Positions 7,644-15,962 of a stretch of 45,850 nt of DNA are shown here, piece after piece (position 1 is the stretch's first letter; each line of letters opens with the position of its first letter). The translations under genes were made by a program, and so were the position numbers. This DNA comes from a virus: IMG/VR virus record IMGVR_UViG_3300027741_000110, positions 1 to 45,850 of that record; one strand, written 5' to 3'. Under the pieces are notes generated by a model, which had not been told where the DNA came from, did no database searches, and saw nothing but the letters and a program-made list of their open reading frames with translations.

Positions 7644-9746
7644 TTAGCAACGCAAAGTAATTAAAGCACTGTCACCAGTACCATATGTGACAGCAGGGAA
7701 TGTACCAGGCAACGCACCATAAGTGGCCGAGCCAAGTATGACCGTATCGGCAGTGCCAATAGCAGATGTGCCCACCGTAGCAACAGCGGCGGGGCTTAAA
7801 GTTCCGGCTTTAACTACTGCGCTAGAAGTGCTGGCAAGCAAAACCATACAATACATACCGGCAGGCAACACTTGCGAAATCGTGATTTCTTTAGTGCCTA
7901 CTGTGTCCAAGCCCACCGCGCCAGCGTCAAGTACCTTCGTGGTAGGGACGCCATTTTCCATGCGGTAGATGCCAAGGTATGCAGCGCCGCCAGGTGCTGC
8001 TGTCGTAACATACAAGCCAATCTTGTTCCAAAGTTTTTGCTGGCGCACAACAAAAGGCGTTCCGTACAAGGTATTAGCCGAAATCGACAAAGTGCTGGCC
8101 GCTGCGGGAGAAAGGGCCTCGCCAGCATAAAAACGGCCTGAGACGTAGCCACCGTAATCAAACACATCAAACGCGCCAATGTTGTCGCGGTATACGTTTG
8201 TAATCGACGCTTGGTTTGCGGGGATTAGGATTGCTTGCCCAGACGACCAAGAATTTTGGTTCATCTGGTTGTCGCTAACCGTAATGTATTCGGGCGGCGA
8301 TGTAGTGCCATAAAACCGTACCGCAGCGTAAGCGCTGTTTGACGGCGACCCCATATTGTTGCCAACGATCAACACATTTCGTGTGTTGTTGGGGCTGGCG
8401 GTTAGGGTGTTAAAACCAATGCAACTGCCTTGCGCGTAGTATGTACCATCGGCCCTTGGGTTGATAAGCGAGTTTCCGCTGATCGTAACAAATTGATTGT
8501 CGGTCAAGGAGATGCAATCAGCTTCTACGTTAGCAATAAAATTACCTGTAATGGTAAGTTGATCGCCGCCCGCTTCAATTCCAGACGCCGAAATGTATTT
8601 TCTGGTTACGCCGCTGATCCAATTGCCGGTGATAACGCAAACATTACCCGTCAGAAAAATGCCCGACTCTTTGTTGCTTTGAAAATAATTTCCAGAAATT
8701 ATCGTGCGGTCGGCAGTGGCATATATGCCTGCCCAATTGTTACTTGTAAAATTACAGCCCGTTACAAACACGTCATATGATGGCGTTCCATCGGAAAAAG
8801 CGTTGCCGATAAATAGCGCCGGTCCACCTTCAACAGTTACAGTTTGATTGCCACACGCGGCAAAAGAACAATTTGTAACCGTGGAATATACGCAGCCGTT
8901 CAACGCCGCGCCGATGTATTGCACGTTGTACACTTGGCAATTATCAAGCGTTAAATGCTGAACTTTAACAAAATCCAACAATCCAGCAGTACGTGTTCCT
9001 AGATTGTTTCCATCAAATCTAATATTAGACACACTAATTTGAGTATCTGTATATACATTTGCTGCACCGCTTTGGGTAAGATTTCGGAACAACGGCGTAC
9101 TAGAACCTAATGAAGATGTAGCTTGTATGATGGTTGTAGATGCGGAATCGCCATATACAGATGTGCCGCTTGAAACAACAAGTTGATTACAAACGTAAGT
9201 GCCAGCAGGGATATACAGCGATTTGCCCGCTGCCGCTGTCAAAGCATTTTGCATGGCAGTTGTGTCGTTTGTAACGCCATCGCCCATAGCTCCAAAATCT
9301 TTGACGCTAATCATTTCCTGAAATTTTTCATGTACTGTACGCCCCACAGCACCAGCCAAAATACCTGACGAATTTGATTGTTTAAAACCTACCAAGGCAT
9401 CGCCTTTGGCAACATCTGTTGTGTTGGCTAAATCAGCTTTAAATGCGTCTAACAAACTTATTAAATATGCGTTGCTGGTAATGTTGTCAACCGTCCAAAT
9501 CAACGTGTCAGTTGAAGTTTTGAGGACAAATTTGTACGCTGCTGAAGTCAGCCAAATGTTGGCTTCACCCCTAGTATCTAAAATAATAGGATTGGTATTT
9601 GCCGTAAAACCAGTTGAATCGGTGTACGTTGTCAACGGCGTAGTGGTACCAGCCGCATAGGTGTAAACCTTGCCACCCACCAAAGGGTTGCCATCGGTGC
9701 CAAAAAACTGAAGTTTGGGTGCGGGTGAAAGGGAAACAGATGGCAT
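7644..9746 (-). CDS. Tailspike / receptor-binding protein with pectate-lyase-like beta helix
   Basis: A 700-aa tailspike. Residues 1-110 form an adhesion-module head domain (LQFFGTDGNPLVGGKVYTYA, then TRGEANIWL) of the type that attaches phage tailspikes to the virion. Around residue 148 begins a right-handed beta helix with the pectate_lyase_3 signature (VKDFGAMGDGVTNDTTAMQNAL) and many N/G-rich coils up to about residue 540. A C-terminal beta-rich domain follows. Such spikes bind and often depolymerise surface polysaccharide. The gene lies downstream of the fibre and 111-aa genes and abuts the cupin. Confidence 0.85.
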   Translation of the reverse strand: MPSVSLSPAPKLQFFGTDGNPLVGGKVYTYAAGTTTPLTTYTDSTGFTANTNPIILDTRGEANIWLTSAAYKFVLKTSTDTLIWTVDNITSNAYLISLLDAFKADLANTTDVAKGDALVGFKQSNSSGILAGAVGRTVHEKFQEMISVKDFGAMGDGVTNDTTAMQNALTAAAGKSLYIPAGTYVCNQLVVSSGTSVYGDSASTTIIQATSSLGSSTPLFRNLTQSGAANVYTDTQISVSNIRFDGNNLGTRTAGLLDFVKVQHLTLDNCQVYNVQYIGAALNGCVYSTVTNCSFAACGNQTVTVEGGPALFIGNAFSDGTPSYDVFVTGCNFTSNNWAGIYATADRTIISGNYFQSNKESGIFLTGNVCVITGNWISGVTRKYISASGIEAGGDQLTITGNFIANVEADCISLTDNQFVTISGNSLINPRADGTYYAQGSCIGFNTLTASPNNTRNVLIVGNNMGSPSNSAYAAVRFYGTTSPPEYITVSDNQMNQNSWSSGQAILIPANQASITNVYRDNIGAFDVFDYGGYVSGRFYAGEALSPAAASTLSISANTLYGTPFVVRQQKLWNKIGLYVTTAAPGGAAYLGIYRMENGVPTTKVLDAGAVGLDTVGTKEITISQVLPAGMYCMVLLASTSSAVVKAGTLSPAAVATVGTSAIGTADTVILGSATYGALPGTFPAVTYGTGDSALITLRC

Positions 9747-9760
9747 TTGAATATCTCCAA

Positions 9761-10096
9761 TTAGGTCACTTCACGTCCAGAAACGCGGATGTTAATGGCG
9801 CTGGCAGTGCCTGCAATTGTACTGATAAAGTCGCTGACGCCAAGCACTTGGCCAACAAGTTCTGGAAACGTGTAAACCTCAGACGTTTGAAGCGTTTTGG
9901 TTTTGGTGATCAAGTTGGTATTACCAGCCGATCCAGCCGATGTGACCAAGTTTACGCTGATCGTGGCCGCCGTGGCGCTGATGTTAGTGGCCGTAAACTT
10001 GTCAATAATCGCGGTAACGCCAGTCGCGGTGTACTGGGTTGTTTGTGAGTTTTCGGCGTATTTGGCCGGTACGAGGACTTTGACGGTGACTGTCAT
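9761..10096 (-). CDS. Small beta-rich tail protein, unknown
   Basis: A 111-aa protein rich in V, T, S and A with alternating hydrophobic residues (VTVKVLVPAKYAEN at the start, INIRVSGREVT at the end), suggesting a small beta-sandwich virion protein. No family is recognised. It overlaps the fibre stop by ATGA and precedes the tailspike, so it could be a tail adaptor. Two other small proteins in the operon (15042-15458 and 15501-15908) have a similar style. Confidence 0.7.
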   Translation of the reverse strand: MTVTVKVLVPAKYAENSQTTQYTATGVTAIIDKFTATNISATAATISVNLVTSAGSAGNTNLITKTKTLQTSEVYTFPELVGQVLGVSDFISTIAGTASAINIRVSGREVT

Positions 10097-12558
10097 TTTT
10101 GCTCCAATGCCGCAATACGGGCTGTAAGTGAATCAATGGTATCAAGTGCTTTCTGCAAAGACATGACAGCCACGGCTAAAACTGAACGATCGTAGTAACC
10201 CCAAGGCTTTCCTTCTTCGGGTTCTGGAGCAGCTTCAGGGCCAATCGCGGCGTTGACGTTTTGGGCATAAAAGCCTAGTTGGCGTTCTTTGCCAAAGATT
10301 GCGCTTTTTTCGTTATTGTAATACCAATAGCCAGGCTGCAACTTTTTAAGCATGGCATCGGGGTCAGCCGGAATGCCATCTTTGATTTTCCATGTTTCGT
10401 CAGACACAGACGAGATAACGCCAGCAGCCGAGAACGTTGCCGCACCAGCACCGTACGCATTCATGGTGACGATGCCGGAAGTGTCAATACGCATCCGTTC
10501 AGTGTTGTTGGTTTGGTAAACAACAGGATGATTGCTTGTTGTGCCCCAGTAAGAGACCCCGCCAGCAGAAATAACACGGGAGACGGTAGTTCCATCATTG
10601 CTGTAAATTGCGCCAGGCGTATTTAGCGAAACTGATGCGTTAATAGCACCAGCAACATCCAGTTTGTATCCTGGTGAACTTGTCCCAATACCTACGTTTG
10701 TACCGTTAAACACAAATACAGAACTAGTAGCCAATGCACTTGTAGAACTTGCGTAAACCACACCGTTAGCGGTGAAAGATGTCAGTCCTGTGCCGCCTGA
10801 TGTTGTAGGCAATGAAGTACCAGACAAGCTAATAGCCAATGTGCCAGATGAGGTAATTGGGCTACCACTGATAGACAAGAAAGACGGAACAGTAGCTGCA
10901 ACGCTTGTTACAGTTCCAACATAATCTGTGCCCCAAGCTGGCGCTCCTGATGCAACCCGCAAAACTTGGCCTGTACTACCAATACCTAATTTAGACCAGG
11001 TATTAGTCGCTGAACCATATAACAAATCGCCTGTAGTAACTGATGTTTGACCAGTCCCGCCGTAAGCGTAAGTTATCGTACCTACGTCACCAGACCCTAA
11101 TAAACTTGTTCCGTTGACAGTTTTAATGTTTGTGCCGCTAACCAGCGCGGCTTGTTTACCATTAAAAGTATTCCAGTCGGTTGAAGTTAAATAGCCATTG
11201 ACTGATGTAGTAGCCGCTGCCATGCTAATCGCTGGTGTAACGCCGCCTGACGAAACAACTGGCGCAGTACCAGTCACTGAAGTGACAGTTCCCGAACCTT
11301 TATTGTTAAACGTATTCCAGTCTGTGCTAGTCAAATAACCACTGACCGATGTACTAGCCGCAGGAATGCTTAAATGACTTGCTGATGTTCCCGCGCCCGT
11401 TAAAGGCGCATCAGAAGTTACCGCAGTCAAATAAGCGCCAGCAGGCTGCTTGTTATTAAAAGTATTCCAATCAGTTGAGGTCAAATAACCGCTAACTGAT
11501 GCGGTAGCCGCCGCCATGCTGATTGCAGGAGTTGTGCCACCGGATGAAACAACTGGTGCCGTACCCGTCACTGATGTAACCGTACCGGATCCCTTATTGT
11601 TAAATGTAGTCCAGTCAGTTGAAGTGAGATAGCCGCTGACCGATGCGGTAGCCGCAGGCATACTGATGGCAGGGGTTGTACCACCAGAGGACACTACTGG
11701 TGATGTGCCGCTGACCGAAGTAACATACGACAACGATGGGATATCAGCGGCTACCAAAGCCCTGAACGTAGGCGCAGTCGCTGCACCTGATGTGGGGCCA
11801 GCAAGGACATAGTTTGCTGTCTTGGCAGCGTAAGGATTGACTGTATCGCCATACGCAGCGTTGATGCTGATGTTAGGTGTAAACCCGCCCGAAGACGCAA
11901 TGGGTGCTGTGGCAGTAACCGAAGTAATGGTGCCTCCAGTACCAGTGGCGCTTAATACGCCAGCTACAAAACTGACGCCTGAGCCTGTTGAGACATTGCT
12001 AAAACCACCAGAACCATTGCCGTACAAAATAGATACGCCGCTGGTTGCCGGTGCTTTGTTGTTAAATGTATTCCAGTCGGTCGATGTCAGATAACCATCA
12101 GTCGATGTATTGGCCGCAGCCATGCTGATGTTGGGTGAAATGCCCCCAGTTGACACCACAGGCGCTGTGCCCGTTACCGCTATTACTGTTCCTTGTGTTG
12201 GTGGCGGCAAAAGATTGAGGGCGTCAAGTTGCTTTTGCATTTCGGCTATTTGCGACAACAATCCAGTCGCATAGTTGGCCAAGCCAGCCGCTTCAATTTG
12301 TTTAGTTAATTCTGCGCTCAAGTCAACAGGCAACGGCTGCGTGTCAACGTTTTGCGCTAGTGCCTGCAAAGCCGCATCGTACGATGAAATTAAAGACTCA
12401 GGACTTGGGCCAAGATCGCCGTCATACACCAATGTGGCCGCATTAATTAGCGAGATAAAAAACATGTACCACGCACGGTCAATTAAACCCGTGCGAGGGT
12501 CTACCAACGGCACTCGCGGCGGCGTGATTGGTGTTGGCGTGGCGTTAGGACTAAGCAT
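10093..12558 (-). CDS. Tail fibre with C-terminal S74 self-cleaving chaperone
   Basis: An 821-aa fibre. The N-terminal 100 residues contain a hydrophobic patch (RAWYMFFISLINA) and a Q/L-rich helix and probably form the tail-binding end. The shaft (about residues 120-660) consists of modular repeats, with five copies of GYLTSTDW(N/T)TFNxK alternating with TGTAPVVSSGG-type modules. The C-terminus is an intramolecular chaperone of the endosialidase type (peptidase S74): SDETWKIKDG marks the likely self-cleavage serine, LGFYAQNV follows, and a terminal coiled coil ends the protein. A segment of the shaft is also similar at the DNA level to the fibre at 42463-44574. Confidence 0.85.
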   Translation of the reverse strand: MLSPNATPTPITPPRVPLVDPRTGLIDRAWYMFFISLINAATLVYDGDLGPSPESLISSYDAALQALAQNVDTQPLPVDLSAELTKQIEAAGLANYATGLLSQIAEMQKQLDALNLLPPPTQGTVIAVTGTAPVVSTGGISPNISMAAANTSTDGYLTSTDWNTFNNKAPATSGVSILYGNGSGGFSNVSTGSGVSFVAGVLSATGTGGTITSVTATAPIASSGGFTPNISINAAYGDTVNPYAAKTANYVLAGPTSGAATAPTFRALVAADIPSLSYVTSVSGTSPVVSSGGTTPAISMPAATASVSGYLTSTDWTTFNNKGSGTVTSVTGTAPVVSSGGTTPAISMAAATASVSGYLTSTDWNTFNNKQPAGAYLTAVTSDAPLTGAGTSASHLSIPAASTSVSGYLTSTDWNTFNNKGSGTVTSVTGTAPVVSSGGVTPAISMAAATTSVNGYLTSTDWNTFNGKQAALVSGTNIKTVNGTSLLGSGDVGTITYAYGGTGQTSVTTGDLLYGSATNTWSKLGIGSTGQVLRVASGAPAWGTDYVGTVTSVAATVPSFLSISGSPITSSGTLAISLSGTSLPTTSGGTGLTSFTANGVVYASSTSALATSSVFVFNGTNVGIGTSSPGYKLDVAGAINASVSLNTPGAIYSNDGTTVSRVISAGGVSYWGTTSNHPVVYQTNNTERMRIDTSGIVTMNAYGAGAATFSAAGVISSVSDETWKIKDGIPADPDAMLKKLQPGYWYYNNEKSAIFGKERQLGFYAQNVNAAIGPEAAPEPEEGKPWGYYDRSVLAVAVMSLQKALDTIDSLTARIAALEQK
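11140..12130. repeat. Fibre shaft repeats
   Basis: Five imperfect DNA repeats encode the GYLTSTDWNTFNNK motif, recognisable by a recurring TTGTTAAAnGTATTCCAGTC core on the plus strand. The spacers between them are partly repeated too. They lie inside the fibre gene and could promote in-frame shortening or lengthening of the shaft by recombination. Confidence 0.8.
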
Positions 12559-14095
12559 TGGTTGGACTTAAAACAAGTTCCGCGCCCATGATCGCAATTT
12601 TAATTGAATCAGTGCCCGACACTTCGTAAACACGGTCCCGCAACTTGACAGTCATGCCCAACCTGCGCCAAATTGTGCGATAAAAATACTGGCCTACAGC
12701 GCCCATGCCTTTCCAATGCTCATTGGACCATGTGTGGCCACCATCATCAGACCAACGCAACATGACGTTTGGCTGTGGATTTATGTTTTCGCCTACTTGG
12801 GTAATTATGTAATCACCAGATTCGGTCAACAAAAATGAGCCTGCTTCTGTGATTAAAAACGTATCGTTGCTACCCGTAACATCAACTTCCACTGCTGGTA
12901 AATACGCGCCAGTTTGGGCGTCCAGTTGGAGACTGTGCTGGGCAGTACGATGCAGGTTATTTGTTCCTTGTGGTAAAGCACGCCAAGACCGCAACCATTT
13001 TTGAATGCTACCGTTGTCGGTGTAGTTGTCTAAGTCAAACGCATAAATGTTGCCGTTTTGAAAGTCGCCAACAACAATCTTGTTTTGAAACGCCATCTGA
13101 CAATTTGATTGATGGCGAGTAAATTGACCATTTACAAAACCGGCACGCTCATGCCATGCTTGGGTTGCTGCATCGTAAACCCAAGTAGTGTTGGCGCTTG
13201 GAAAAATCAGCACATAAAAACTGTGGCCATCTTGCTGGTACGTGTAACCAATAGCATCCGACATGTCAGCATATTGCTGAATTTGCCATTCCACTGCATG
13301 GGTAGATATGCGTACACCAGCGTAGCCATTTGCACGGTAAACAATACCTTGGCCACGGCGGTCGCGGCCAAGCCAAAACAGACCGTTGTCCATCTTGGCC
13401 ACTGAGTAAGGCGCAGCGCAACCTAACTCATTAAAAGCGCCTTGAATGCGTTGCAAGGGGAAACCCGTACCGCCAACGTCGTACCAAACTTCAATTGAGT
13501 TTGTGCCAAAGGCCCACACTTCACGGAAGTTGGACGCGACAGCTATTAAACCATCGGGAGAACCTTCAGTGCTTGCAAAATCAAGCGCGTTAATGTTTGT
13601 GCCGTCAAGAATAGCGGTGACCCACATCAACTGGCTGTTTGGTTGGTTAAACACAAAATAACCATCCAAGTAACAGACAGTCACAGCGCCAGGAAAATCA
13701 GGATCTGTAATAGCCCCAAACACGCCTGTGGTGTTGTTGTATATGTAGCTGGGGCCATTGGCCGCAATAAATAATTGCGTGCCGTTATCAGCCATGCTAA
13801 CAGGACCAGCGCCGCTTACAGTGCCAAGTAAAGTGGCTACATAAGCATTGTTGATTTTGTAAACTTCATTGCCCGATACAACAAAAGCAACGCCATCATT
13901 GGATGAAAAAGCCCAAAGACCACGAATTGGACCAGCGCCAACCGTGTTAAGCAATTTCAAGCCTGGCGCCCGTTGCAAGAACGCAGGTTCTTTTCCCGCC
14001 TCGGGGACAATCTCTGGAAACAAGTTGACCATTCTGGCGTCCGCAACATTGACGCTGCGTGCGACATAGCTGGAGCCAAGGATCGGCGTCTTCAT
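12551..14095 (-). CDS. Packaged-DNA stabilisation / tail accessory protein, gp10-like
   Basis: A 514-aa protein matching the P22 gp10 family (472 aa in P22), which forms a ring under the portal and gp4 and closes the head. The N-terminus (SYVARSVNVADARMVNLFPEIVPEAG, then FLQRAPGLK) is characteristic of this family. The rest is beta-propeller-like with repeated W/Y-rich strands (GLWAFSSNDGVAFVVSGNEVYKI, FWLGRDRRGQGIVYR). It follows the gp4-like gene, overlapping at a shared base, and overlaps the fibre start by eight bases, as expected for stoichiometric tail assembly. Confidence 0.85.
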   Translation of the reverse strand: MKTPILGSSYVARSVNVADARMVNLFPEIVPEAGKEPAFLQRAPGLKLLNTVGAGPIRGLWAFSSNDGVAFVVSGNEVYKINNAYVATLLGTVSGAGPVSMADNGTQLFIAANGPSYIYNNTTGVFGAITDPDFPGAVTVCYLDGYFVFNQPNSQLMWVTAILDGTNINALDFASTEGSPDGLIAVASNFREVWAFGTNSIEVWYDVGGTGFPLQRIQGAFNELGCAAPYSVAKMDNGLFWLGRDRRGQGIVYRANGYAGVRISTHAVEWQIQQYADMSDAIGYTYQQDGHSFYVLIFPSANTTWVYDAATQAWHERAGFVNGQFTRHQSNCQMAFQNKIVVGDFQNGNIYAFDLDNYTDNGSIQKWLRSWRALPQGTNNLHRTAQHSLQLDAQTGAYLPAVEVDVTGSNDTFLITEAGSFLLTESGDYIITQVGENINPQPNVMLRWSDDGGHTWSNEHWKGMGAVGQYFYRTIWRRLGMTVKLRDRVYEVSGTDSIKIAIMGAELVLSPTNA

Positions 14096-14820
14096 CAGTA
14101 ATTACCCGCGTACACGTTAAAACGCTGGCGGTTAGCAACCAGCGAGTACGGCATGGCCATCACATCGTCAGGGTTGTTAATGCGCTTCAGATTACGCTTG
14201 CTGGTCATAGCAATACGCTGAACTTGTGGGCTTGGTTCAACGCCAAACTCCGGTGCAATTTCCATAGCCAAACCATACGTAAACGCACGCAAATACCCTG
14301 GCGGGTAGAACATGGCTGTGTTTAATGTAGCGGGCTGATCCAACTCTTGTACGCTGATAAAGTGCCACTCCAAGTCCTGTGTGGGACGAGGGTAGACCGT
14401 CATTTGAATGTTGGGGTATTCCATGTTGATCCACATTACTTGTGGATACGTGGATGTCACCGTTTTAACCGCAATACCATCGTACTGTTGCTGGTTGATA
14501 AACTTGATGCCGTATGACACGCCATTAGGCGCTTTGAAGTATGTGGCATCATCCAACAAAACTGGCCGTACGCCGTCAAAGCCACCGATGCTGGCACCGC
14601 TGGGGCCAAGATGACGTTGAATCTCGCCAGCAGGCCAAATAAACGTTTGGTCAATTGTGTTGAATATGGATAACCGCTCGGTGTTCCACGAGTCGATCAT
14701 CTGGTTAAGCGCAACCAAGCAATCGTTGGCTGTTTCCACGGAAGGCAATTCACCCTCGGCCAGCATACCGATCAGGCGCAGTGCCCGATTTATTTGATCA
14801 CCAGCGGTGTACGTGGCCAT
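14095..14820 (-). CDS. Tail accessory factor / head completion protein, gp4-like
   Basis: A 241-aa protein of the P22 gp4 type (166 aa in P22), which binds the portal and starts tail assembly. The first 60 residues (INRALRLIGMLAEGELPS, then LNQMIDSWNTERLSIF) show the typical helical N-terminus. The longer C-terminal part, rich in aromatic residues, resembles versions found in environmental podoviruses. It lies directly before the gp10-like gene. P22 gp4 also has cell-wall hydrolase activity; I see no catalytic motif here that lets me claim the same. Confidence 0.85.
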   Translation of the reverse strand: MATYTAGDQINRALRLIGMLAEGELPSVETANDCLVALNQMIDSWNTERLSIFNTIDQTFIWPAGEIQRHLGPSGASIGGFDGVRPVLLDDATYFKAPNGVSYGIKFINQQQYDGIAVKTVTSTYPQVMWINMEYPNIQMTVYPRPTQDLEWHFISVQELDQPATLNTAMFYPPGYLRAFTYGLAMEIAPEFGVEPSPQVQRIAMTSKRNLKRINNPDDVMAMPYSLVANRQRFNVYAGNY

Positions 14821-14822
14821 GC

Positions 14823-15011
14823 TCAGACTCCTTCAGTTTCACCTTTGCGGGTGTATTTGCGCTTTACAACAAGTGTGTTGGCCGCTTCTTCAAAGTCTGA
14901 AGGCGTATCGGGATTGTAGCGCACCCAGCCATTTTCTTCATCAGCTTCAGCTTCTAAATCCATTGTGGCCACTTTAGCGCCGTGGATGGGATGGGAAAGG
15001 TAAATGACCAT
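14823..15011 (-). CDS. Small acidic protein, unknown
   Basis: A 62-aa protein if translation starts at the ATG at 15011 (VIYLSHPIHGAKV); a TTG at 15029 would place the start inside a hairpin. It is mostly acidic (EAEADEENGW) with a basic C-terminus (VKRKYTRKG). It lies between the head and tail-completion genes with no recognisable family. No clear ribosome site is visible. Confidence 0.6.
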   Translation of the reverse strand: MVIYLSHPIHGAKVATMDLEAEADEENGWVRYNPDTPSDFEEAANTLVVKRKYTRKGETEGV

Positions 15012-15037
15012 ATTTAAGAACGGGGCCAAAGCCCCGT
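15011..15037 (-). terminator. Hairpin terminator or attenuator after the 138-aa gene
   Basis: On the minus strand ACGGGGC-TTTG-GCCCCGT (15037-15020) is followed by the T-containing tract TCTTAAAT. It is the third hairpin of the same design downstream of the coat gene and probably reduces read-through into the tail genes rather than stopping it. Confidence 0.65.
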
Positions 15038-15041
15038 TTGG

Positions 15042-15458
15042 TTAGCTTGCGCCGTGGATGATTGCGTAGTTGATGATGACAGCTTCAGAGTATGAAGTTG
15101 CAGCAGTCAAGTTTCGCAACGTAATCAAAGCAGAACCCGCAGCCAAATACGAAACGTAGGTGGTGTAAGCGCCGGCAGCACTACCAGTAGTATTGCTAGA
15201 AACACACACAATGATTGTGTCGTTTGCGGAGATTAGGTTGTTGGTTAAGGTAAACGACACCGCAGCGCCCGCTGCCAAAGCGGCGTTGTTCATTGTGATG
15301 CGGCCAACAGACTTGTTTAGAGTTACCCCTGTGGACTTGTCTGTTAACTGAGTCACAGCGCCTTGGGCTGCTACGCTATAACCAATTTCTTGGCTTGCGT
15401 AGCAGGTAGTAAATTCAGGGTCGCTATAAGCAACACCGACAGCTTGTGAATTGGACAT
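15042..15458 (-). CDS. Putative head decoration or minor virion protein
   Basis: A 138-aa protein rich in A, T, S and V with beta-strand alternation (AALAAGAAVSFTLTNNLISANDTIIVCVSSNT). It follows the coat and 135-aa genes, each separated by a terminator-like hairpin and so placed for high but graded expression. This suggests an abundant capsid-associated protein; no family is recognised. Confidence 0.65.
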   Translation of the reverse strand: MSNSQAVGVAYSDPEFTTCYASQEIGYSVAAQGAVTQLTDKSTGVTLNKSVGRITMNNAALAAGAAVSFTLTNNLISANDTIIVCVSSNTTGSAAGAYTTYVSYLAAGSALITLRNLTAATSYSEAVIINYAIIHGAS

Positions 15459-15470
15459 GATTGTTCCTTT

Positions 15471-15493
15471 AAAAACAGGGGCCGAAGCCCCCG
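15471..15493 (-). terminator. Rho-independent terminator or attenuator after the 135-aa gene
   Basis: On the minus strand GGGGC-TTCG-GCCCC (15491-15478) with a UUCG tetraloop is followed by TGTTTTT. It lies between two late virion genes in an operon that must continue, so partial termination is likely. Confidence 0.75.
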
Positions 15494-15500
15494 TTTAGAT

Positions 15501-15908
15501 TTAAGCCAAACGATACACAACGTAAGTGCCGTCACCGGTTTTACGGAAACGGAACAATTGGCTAGTTGTCACAGCGATAGCAACCAAAGCGTTGCCGCCA
15601 TCGGTCACACCAGTGTTAACAGCCAAAGTCACTGCGCCAGAACTAGTGCCGATATTGACGATTGACAAATCAAAAGTGCTACCAACAGTAGCATTAGGAA
15701 TTGCAGCGTCAATTGCCACGCCTGTAGGCAATGTGTATGTTGCAGCAGATGTGCTGGGGTTAGCCACCAAAACCTGGTTAGCAATTTGCAATGCTGTCAG
15801 GGTTGCTGTAGCCGTAGCTGTTTGAGGGACAGCCATTGCGCCCATAATTGTTTCTTGACGGTTGCCTGCACCAACTTGATAACCGCCTGCGCCATTAGGT
15901 AAAGCCAT
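15501..15908 (-). CDS. Putative head decoration protein
   Basis: A 135-aa Ala/Thr/Val-rich protein (ALPNGAGGYQVGAGNR at the N-terminus, then TATATATLTALQIANQ) ending in LFRFRKTGDGTYVVYRLA. The placement immediately downstream of the coat gene, between two strong hairpins, fits an abundant capsid-stabilising protein. I recognise no family, so the role is inferred from position and composition. Confidence 0.65.
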   Translation of the reverse strand: MALPNGAGGYQVGAGNRQETIMGAMAVPQTATATATLTALQIANQVLVANPSTSAATYTLPTGVAIDAAIPNATVGSTFDLSIVNIGTSSGAVTLAVNTGVTDGGNALVAIAVTTSQLFRFRKTGDGTYVVYRLA

Positions 15909-15927
15909 GATAATTTCCTTTCAATGT

Positions 15928-15955
15928 TAAAAACAGAGAACGGGGCCGAAGCCCC
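15928..15955 (-). terminator. Rho-independent terminator or attenuator after the coat gene
   Basis: On the minus strand GGGGC-TTCG-GCCCC (15955-15942) with a UUCG tetraloop is followed by GTTCTCTGTTTTT. It would set a step-down in transcription just after the most highly expressed head gene. Confidence 0.75.
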
Positions 15956-15962
15956 ATTCAAT

